Assembly: GCA_947311845.1 (NCBI GenBank)
Contig: CAMZMU010000012.1
Location: 1,521,337-1,585,336 of the forward strand
DNA length: 64,000 bases
DNA from: Poa pratensis
Lineage: Eukaryota > Streptophyta > Magnoliopsida > Poales > Poaceae
Reading direction: 5' to 3'
Both the position numbers and the translations under genes were made by a program. Positions within the stretch are counted from its first letter, which is position 1, and every line of letters starts with the position of its first letter. The notes beneath the pieces are model-generated. The model saw only the letters and a list, made by a program, of their open reading frames with translations, was not told the DNA's origin and did no database searches. This document shows positions 57,038 to 64,000 of the stretch, in pieces.

Positions 57038-57745
57038 CACACAAGTGCCCGACTAGATCATTTTACGCTTGGTCATGAGTATCACGATTTGTTTGGACCA
57101 TGGCAAGAAATTCAGAAAACTTGACCGGGACGCCACATCAAGCCCGACAAAATGACCTGGTACCGGTATGTCTCTCACACTTGATGATAATGTTTTGCAT
57201 GATAACACGAGCATTCATGATATCACACATCTAATTTACCGACCATAAGAGAGAAGGATACCGTACTAGCAAACTGGGCTCAGATTCATGTCAAATGTCC
57301 GCTCCACATCTTTCGATACACACGTCACTTTGCAAAGTGAGACTGACAAACATGGTTGATAGATGACATCTAATAGGTTGTACCCTTGTAGTATTTGTGG
57401 TCATTGATCTTATAGATGCAGTCCGGAGTTGGGTCTTCAGCAAAGCCTCACAAACACCGGAGAGCGTCGCAACATGTTTATCTCATTGTGAGAACCGGCC
57501 ATGGTAAAACATGCCTGCCAAATTCACATGTCATAATTTGTCATGGCTGCAAGTAAATTAAACACTTCACGCTCCAACAAGCTCTTCTTTGTAGATCCCT
57601 TGTCGATCTAAATAATGGACAATTGTTCCATCTCCAACGCATGTAATCGAGGCTTCCAATCATCTTATAAAATCCTCCCGTTGCCATGAGCCGAGTTGAG
57701 TCTGTTGCATTTGGTGGTCTGAGATAAGTCGGTCCAATCACTGCC
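57038..57745 (-). pseudogene. PIF/Harbinger transposase, degraded DDE part
   Basis: Minus strand from 57745 downward: the segment GGFYKMIGSLDYMRWRWNNCP (first catalytic Asp context, normally GSIDCMHW-WKNCP), then out-of-frame remnants. The C-terminal piece VRYPSLLWSVN-stop-MCDIMNARVIMQNIII near 57200-57260 matches the conserved RYPA..W....MNACVIMHNMI region. Multiple stops and frame changes. It faces the same way as the N-terminal fragment at 47558 but lies on the wrong side of it, so it is a different copy. Confidence 0.75.
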
Positions 57746-57769
57746 TCGACCGTTGCACAAAAATATGTA

Positions 57770-57918
57770 CTACCGTTGTTACTAAATATAAGCCTTTTTA
57801 GACATTATTGATTGGTATGACTCTAGATGTATTTAGACACACTTTTAGTATGTAGTTTCACTCCGTATGTCGCCACCTTGACATATACCTGAAGTTCTAT
57901 GTTGTGCAAAGGGGGGAG
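57770..57918. mobile_element. Stowaway MITE, diverged
   Basis: Bounded by TA, it begins ctaccgttgttactaaatat and ends aaaggggggag. The inside carries the common Thalos-type phrases tataagcctttttagacatt, gatgtatttagacac and tagtttcactccgtatgt. One terminal repeat is badly decayed. Confidence 0.6.
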
Positions 57919-58369
57919 TACATGGAGTGGACTCAAGAGTCGAGACAGTGAGTGTTTGCCGAGTGTCCTAGCAAAAAGTAATGCTTTTCGAACTTCGTTC
58001 TCAGAGTCAGAAGCATATGATCTCGTGAGCTGAATTGAATTTCCGTGAAAACTATGGTCAACATGCGAATAATGAGAACCGCACCTGCACTGTGAACATG
58101 TACTGACGCACGCAAGTTTTGAGTCCTCGGGCACTGTTCTTCTCGTACGCGCGCGCACGGCCGGGCACGTACCGCTACAGCCTACAGCGAGCGAGGGGGA
58201 TCCGACGACGTGATCGCGGTGCGCGCGGGGCACACGACACGACACGACTGGACTGGCCTCGACGCGACGGCTCCACAGTGGCAGCGGCGACGACGTACCG
58301 CGTGGCCATGCACGGCCGGCGGCGACTAGACGGGATGTCGGTGGCGTTCTGAGCCCGCCGGACACGAGG

Positions 58370-58663
58370 ATGCCCCCTGCCGGAAAGCGCCCAGCGGCTG
58401 TCTCCTCCTCCTCCTCCTCGCCTGGCGCCAGTACCAGTAGAAAAGCTGGTCGCCCGCTACCTGTCTCGTCCGTTTTAGCGTACTGTTGTCTCTTTTATTC
58501 TTGGGAAATTGTGCGTTTGCTCAGCTTGAGTCATGGATGGATGGACCATGGATGCGACTTCCTGTCGCTCGCAAATTCGATTGCGTGTTACGTCTACGTA
58601 TCAGTCGGTGTGACTGGCCGTGGAAAGGCAGGTCAGGTTTCTATTGTATTCAGATGCTGCTGA
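58370..58663 (+). other. possible short ORF, unassigned
   Basis: Starting at ATG 58370, the frame gives a basic N-terminus with a six-serine run encoded by TCC repeats (MPPAGKRPAAVSSSSSS), then hydrophobic sequence. The upstream 300 bp are GC-rich. There is no domain and no sign of selection; this may be chance in GC-rich DNA. Confidence 0.15.
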
Positions 58664-58767
58664 AAAATGCAAGTACAGAAAACAGTTGGGCCAGTATTTG
58701 GAAGTCTTCTCTCCTATCTGAAAGAAAATTTTGGTTCCCACGTTTACGTCAAAGTTTTCGTACACAA

Positions 58768-61059
58768 GGGCGCGTTTGGTAGCCTGCAGCCAGCCGGGCC
58801 AGGCCCGCTGGCTGCAGAACCACCCTGCTTGTTTGCTTGCCTGCAGCCCGTTTTTTGGCTGGCACGCTGCTTAAAGCACTCCCGGGTCAGGCCCGATAGG
58901 AACTGCCGAATCGGCAGTTTCCATGGAGCCAGGCCGCGGGGCTGCAAAAAGTGGAGACGAGCGTGCGCGCGGGGAACGGCGGGAAACGGCGAAATCCTTC
59001 CCCTGTTTCGCGCCATACCTAGCTCCTTTCCCCCTCTCTTGCCCGGTCACCTCCGCACTTTCCCCAAACCACACCGGCGGCTCCTTCCAGGCGACCAGAT
59101 CGGCGACCGGACCGGCGACCACACCGGCGGCTCCTTCACCTGCACTTACGGCGACTGGCCCGCGGTTGTGGCACCGGAGCGGCTGCAACCAAGGATCCGC
59201 GCCGTCGTCTCCACGGGCGGCAAGCCCTGCACTTCTTCATCGCTGACAGCGCCGACCTCTCCATCATCTCCAATGGCGGGAGCCAAGGTAAAACTCTTCC
59301 CTACTAGTGTTAGAACAGAACGGTACAGTAGATCTAGAACGTACTCATGTCAGATCCATTCTATTAGGACGACGCAATGGCGTTGACGAAGCAGACGGCA
59401 TCACTGGTTGCCGTCATTCAAGCCTGGATGATGATGATTCACAAGATCTTAGTTAAGCGGTATGTTTTTGCTAGACTCCCATATGGTCCTATGTTAGCTC
59501 GAGATCGGGAGAGGATGGCAAATCTGAACTTCATCTACAACACTTGTGAGATAGAGTCTATTCAAATGCTTAGGATGGGTAGAGGACTCTTCTATGAACT
59601 TGTCAAGAGGTTTAGGGAGGGGGGGTCTGCTCAAGGATAGCATCTACACGTCTGTGGAAGAGCAAGTTTGCATCTTCCTTCATGTCGTAGGCCATAACCA
59701 GAGGTTCAGAGTCATCCATAGCACCTTCAGAAGATCAATTGAGACAATCTCCCGGTACTTCAAGCAAGTACTGTACGCTATCGGTGAGCTAAGGCATGAG
59801 ATGATCAAGCCACCCACAGGCCAAACGCCGGCGAAGATTAGAGATAGCTTCAGATGGTACCCGTACTTCAAGGTAAGCATTGCTCTGTTTGTGCAATCAG
59901 TGTTGCGAAATGTTAGGACAGAGTATTCACTAACAGTTCTTGCCATTTGCAGGACTGTATTGGCGCCATCGATGGTACTCACATCACAGATAGAGTGTCC
60001 AAAGAACAATCCAAAGCTTTCAGAGGAAGGAAGCACTACACCAGCCAGAATGTGCTTGCAGCTGTGGATTTTGATCTGAAGTTCACCTATGTGCTGGCAG
60101 GCTGGGAAGGATCAGCACATGATGCAACCATTCTTGCTGACAGCATGTCTAGACCTGACGGGATCAGTATACCTGATGGTAAGTTTTACCTTGGTGATGC
60201 TGGTTATGCTTGTCGCCCTGGAGTTCTACCCCCCTTTCGAAGCACCAGGTACCATCTGAACGAGTTCAGTTCAAGATTCGCTCCTGCGACAGCCAAGGAA
60301 TTGTTCAACCTGAGACACTCGAGTCTTAGAGTGACAGTCGAGAGAGCATTTGCTGCACTGAAGAATCGATTCAAGATTCTGGACCAGAAGCCATTTCACA
60401 CCTTCGAGACCCAGGTGAAGCTTGTCCTTGCATGCTGCATCATACACAACTGGATCCTGGGGTGGGGTTTTGATGAGCATGTCCCAGATGAGGAGGATGT
60501 GACACCTGATGACATTGATCAAGGCCATGGCGTCGCCGCTGATGACAATGAAGCTTGGAAGAGCAAGCGGATGGAGTGGGCTGAAGCAATGTGGGCAGAC
60601 AGAGGCAACAGCAGGTTCTGAAGATGAAGCATCACCGTGAAGAAGAAGAGGACCATGAAGAAGAAGATGATGAACTGTGAACTATCGCACCCCCTCCCCC
60701 ACAAACTATCTACCGGTCTGTAATATCAGTACTGCTAATTGATTCGTACTAGTTAGGGTTGTGGTATGGATGAACTGGAACTGCCATTCCTAGTAGTTAG
60801 GGCTGAATTATGGATGAACTGCATTTGCCTATGTCCTACCGTTGTTTTGCTTGCAACCAAACAAACCGCCCTGCAGCGAGCAAGCCGTTTGGCCGTAGCT
60901 GCAGGCTACCAAACGAAGAGCACCAAACTTGCTCACTGTTGCGATGCGGGCTACCAAACAAGATGGACAACATGTATTTAGGGGTGGCTACACTCAGCAC
61001 TGCCCCTGGAGCCTGCCCCCAAGGCAACGAGATATGGCTGCAGGCTACCAAACAGGCCC
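58768..61059 (+). mobile_element. PIF/Harbinger DNA transposon, nearly complete
   Basis: Inverted ends are GGGCGCGTTTGGTAGCCTGC at the left and the complement of GGGCCTGTTTGGTAGCCTGC at the right; the first 24 bp match at about 22. Flanking bases are CAA left and AAA right, an imperfect 3-bp duplication. The transposase occupies the middle. The left subterminal region contains several further gctgcag/gcctgca phrases. I see no second, Myb-like ORF, so it would need that protein from elsewhere. Confidence 0.85.
59273..60621 (+). pseudogene. PIF/Harbinger (HARBI1-like) DDE transposase, three exons
   Basis: Likely model: exon 1 59273-59287 (five codons), exon 2 59368-59872, exon 3 59953-60621. 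All junctions have GT...AG and join in phase 0 if exon 2 is read with one base fewer: it measures 505 bp, and a G7 run near 59619-59625 causes a frameshift. Domain order: N-terminal region with a helix-turn-helix-like part (SVEEQVCIFLHVVGHN, FRRSIETISRYF), then the DDE nuclease with DCIGAIDGTHI, YLGDAGYACRPG and VERAFAALKNRFKIL, C-terminal HNWI, and an acidic tail. About 395 residues, a usual length. Sequence quality is otherwise excellent, so it may be active with a base-call error or newly dead. Confidence 0.88.
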
Positions 61060-61365
61060 AAAACGTTTTTTTCGTACGTCCTCCCCCACACCGTCTTCTG
61101 CCTGGTTTGTTCTCGCCTAGCAATCGTTATTTTGGAAAATCAATCCCGCATGGTTTATTCTAGACAGTCAATCAATCAACAATAATTGGTCGCAATCAAC
61201 ATTAATTGGTATTAAACACACGCGCTGATTTATCCTCTCTCTATCGCCCTCTCCCCCGAATCCAGCGCCTCCTCACACGGCCGCTGGAATTCGATGCCCT
61301 CCCCAAATCGCGAGCAAGATCAGTAGCACGAGGCGCGGCTCGAGGCTTCAGGCCTGGTTCAGGGC

Positions 61366-61545
61366 ATGGACGCCCGGATCCGACCTAGCCGCCTCCTCAA
61401 CGAACAGGACCTGGACGTGGCTCTCACCAAGGTTGACGCCAGCAATGAAGATGACCTCGCGGAGGGCATGCAGGGCTTCCCCCATCCTCCTCTTCTTCGT
61501 CGACGGCGTGCACAAGAAGGCCACGATTGGTGCTGCTAGAGTTCA
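61366..61545 (+). pseudogene. protein disulfide isomerase-like fragment
   Basis: From ATG 61366 the frame reads DLDVALTKVDASNEDDLAEG then MQGFP, and after a one-base shift LLFFVDGVHKKATIG. This resembles the thioredoxin-fold segment of plant PDI-like proteins (V-LAKVDA---DLA then V-GFPT then FF-DGV). The CGHC active site and everything N-terminal to it are absent, and it starts in mid-domain. GC-rich sequence upstream (61220-61365) looks like a 5' UTR. A captured gene piece is the simplest reading. Confidence 0.45.
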
Positions 61546-61976
61546 TGCACATTGATTTTGGACATGATTCTTGATTTACCCTTCTTATACCATTTGCTAA
61601 CTTAACCACCTCTCTCTCTTGCATGTTGTTTCTGAAGATCTTTATGTATCATGCCAACAAGGGTGTTTGATAATATATCCAAGCAGCCTGCATGTGAGGT
61701 GAATCAATTTAATCTATATGATGTAGTGAAGGATAAACTCCTCTCCCTCATGTTTTTTCTACATATGTTATAATTCGGTGAATTAATACTGAAGCTTTGA
61801 TTTAAGACTACTCTTGACGAGGTATGAAAGCTTTGTGCCCACAAGTTCTCTGGTTGCTCCATTCAAATGGTGGTACGCTGGAGTCATTATAATTACTGAC
61901 TAATCTGTCTATGTTCTGATTGGATATCCTTTTGAATTGATGTACATACTTCTACTATGCATATATGGTTTCAGGT

Positions 61977-62111
61977 GCATCTTCTGACAATAAACAGCGG
62001 CATGTGAGAGAACAATACACTATAATGACAGATGTAATGACGCATATAAACCGTGTGTATAAGATGGGAATACAACATAACATCACATTATCCGACCAAT
62101 CTGACAGTGTA
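61977..62111 (+). other. exon-like open segment, unassigned
   Basis: After a strong acceptor (atatggtttcag|GT) 45 codons are open to a TAG at 62112-62114. The peptide is moderately charged with no known motif (for example REQYTIMTDVMTHINRVYK). It might end earlier at a GT near 62107. Confidence 0.25.
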
Positions 62112-62264
62112 TAGAGATGTCTTGCAGGGATGGAAAACATATATGTTCTTCCTTCAGGTCATTCATTCTTATATTTTATTTTTTAATGGATATTGCTCAT
62201 CTCCTTCAGAACAATTAAGCACTGTGAGATAGCATTTTAATTTACTAACAATAATTTTTCGCAG

Positions 62265-62411
62265 GGATCATATTATTTTTTAGCAGATGAAAGATGCAGG
62301 AGAGGCACCGACTATAAAACACAATTTTTGAGAAACAAATACATTTCAGCTAGAGAAATGGTTATGCCTACAAGATCGGTAGACTCCTCACTTGTCATAA
62401 GGTTACTAAAG
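62265..62411 (+). other. exon-like open segment, unassigned
   Basis: Exactly 49 codons between acceptor ataatttttcgcag and donor AAG|GTATAC, phase 0 at both ends. The peptide has a cysteine and basic residues (LADERCRRGTDYKTQFLRNK) then EMVMPTRSVDSSLV. I do not recognise the family. Together with 61366 and 61977 it could be part of one decaying plus-strand gene. Confidence 0.3.
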
Positions 62412-64000
62412 GTATACGATGCTTTCTATTTACATCGGCTTCCTTCTCTATATCTGTATAATGTTGTGTATAATAAGAAAGCTATTGTTGCTCACCTGGT
62501 TTCATATGGCCTAACTGCACGGATGTCTTGGAGAAATATTTATGCATGCATGTTTATTTAATTAGAACAACTTAATGTTTGGTGTGCTTATGTGGGCTTA
62601 ACTGATGATAGAGATGACTCAATAATCTGAAAACCTTGCATCGAGGCTTTTTTTTGCTCTCACTTTGTTTTATATATGAGCTGAATCCTGGAAGGAATAA
62701 AGCTTGCGGGCATATACTTTTTTTTCAAGAAAGGCATATACTTAATCGGTGTATTATCTGTGGAGTAATTCTTGTGCTTGCTGAAGGTCCTTTGCCACGT
62801 AGTGGACTCCCATACAGTAGTCGGTCCACTGTTGTTTTCATGTGCTTCTTGCCTTTGTTGCCAAATTATTCATAATTACGCTTTCATTCATTTGGTAAAA
62901 ATTTCGTCCTTGGTACTGTGATCGTGTTGATAATTTCCTGGTATTTGTACTTAGTAATCCATTGTTCGGTGCTGCAGGGTTGATTCTAACTGAATAATCT
63001 GATCGATCCAACACTAGCTTGCCATGGCTGCTAGCTGTCATGTTACTGCTATAGAAGAAGTGCAGAGTAACCAGGATATTATCACCCTTGGGGCTTTACT
63101 AACAGGATGACCGGTACCGTGTTTCCAAAGCTTTTCCCGTTTTCTCGGAAAACAGAGAGCCTGACACGTGGATAAATAGTGCAAGGAGTGCAATGAACAT
63201 GACGCAGAACTACAGTAAAGTGAAGAAACATAATAGGGAGGATCTACAAGAAGGTTGGATGCTCGAAAACAGGAGACCGGTGACCTTCTTCATGCCGAAT
63301 CACCAACATGAGTTGTGGGATGTCCGATGCACCCATCGTGAAGCTTAGACTGCATGAGTACCATCAACCCAGGAAGTTGTGGGTCTAGGTCTTCATAACT
63401 AACAACTGATGTGAAAGTTTTGTTGTTTGTCAAGTATTCAGTTTTGTTGTTTGTCAAGTATTCTGTTTGGGGTGCATAGATGTGCATATGTATCTTATGT
63501 ATTGCATAGTTTGTTGAAACCTTGAACATTGGAAAACTGTAAATAAAGAGGTGTGGTAGAAGTACCATTTGTTTGATTGTATACATATCAGTATAATTTA
63601 CCAAGAGAGGATCGTTTTTCCTTTCGGTGTAGTACAGCTATATAACCGGACCAGTGAGTAATTCTTTTTGTTAAACAATCAAATAAGTTGGCCGTGCATG
63701 AATACCACTAGTGTAATTCACTATTGTTCCCTTGTTGTTCTTTTACTTTCGTCAGTTCCAGGTTGCTCCACCGATAAGGGCCAGGGACCGGACCCAGGCA
63801 CACAGAAGGGAGGGTGGATGCTTGTCTTATCTTCATGCAATGCCATCAAGGTCCAGAAATTCGTATTGGCACCCGGGTGTAGATGCACCCGTTATATTCA
63901 AAAAAAAATCAAAATTTGAAAACTCATCAAAAAAATCTGAAAAAAATCATGCACGTACATGACCATGGTACGCACCCCCGTATGTTTTTTCGCGCCGAAA
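62412..64000. other. intergenic DNA, no gene recognised
   Basis: AT-rich with short open stretches only. 63410-63465 has a 27-30 bp direct repeat ('agttttgttgtttgtcaag'). 63866-64000 begins ggcacccgggtgtagatgca and continues as aaaatcaaaatttgaaaa, the start of a repeat like that at 55800-55870, truncated by the window edge. Confidence 0.4.

Overview
This is a stretch of plant nuclear DNA, almost certainly from a Triticeae grass (wheat, barley, rye, Aegilops group). The evidence is the repeat content: Stowaway MITEs with CTCCCTCCG ends, a CACTA element with CACTAGTAG ends, tRNA-derived SINEs, PIF/Harbinger transposases, a SIRE/Maximus-type copia element and nested LTR retrotransposons. There is no bacterial, organellar or CRISPR signature. 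Only one gene looks like an intact host gene, an intronless AP2/ERF transcription factor at 50374-51240 on the minus strand. Nearly everything else with coding potential is transposable-element protein, mostly broken by frameshifts and stops.

Layout. 1-9681: 3' part of a degraded SIRE-lineage copia element (gag, protease, integrase, RT, RNase H, an envelope-position ORF, PPT, and a 1442-bp 3' LTR). It is inserted in a Helitron helicase (9683-10541), whose 3' CTAG end lies at 11000. 11001-13193: sparse, with one exon-like segment. 13199-14300: small TRIM-like element with a perfect 5-bp target duplication. 14640-17580: AT-rich degenerate repeats, split by a 473-bp solo LTR (15049-15521) and a SINE fragment. 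17798-18960: two LINE remnants, one nested in the other.

20180-39751: a three-level nest. A copia element (188-bp LTRs) contains a minus-strand gypsy element (20405-35110). That in turn contains a minus-strand non-coding LTR element (23433-29810), inserted in the RT domain. Both inner insertions have perfect 5-bp target duplications (TGAAC and GAAAG). The outermost has none that I can see, and its LTRs are more alike than those of its younger passengers. The innermost element carries a regular series of about seven short hairpins.

40937-42441: CACTA element with a C48 (Ulp1-like) protease remnant. 42671-49825: three MITEs, a SINE, a 33-base G run, two GC-rich retroposons with long target duplications, and a PIF/Harbinger fragment. 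50374-51351: the ERF gene with its TATA box; a Mutator-type MITE lies about 175 bp upstream of the TATA box. 51950-57918: non-autonomous elements, MITEs and a second PIF/Harbinger fragment. 58768-61059: a nearly complete PIF/Harbinger element whose transposase has three exons and a single extra G. 61060-64000: unassigned sequence with a PDI-like fragment and exon-like segments, possibly a chimeric or decaying gene.

The genes do not form a pathway. The window is a record of successive insertions around a single regulatory gene. All family names are from recognised motifs and have not been checked against any database.
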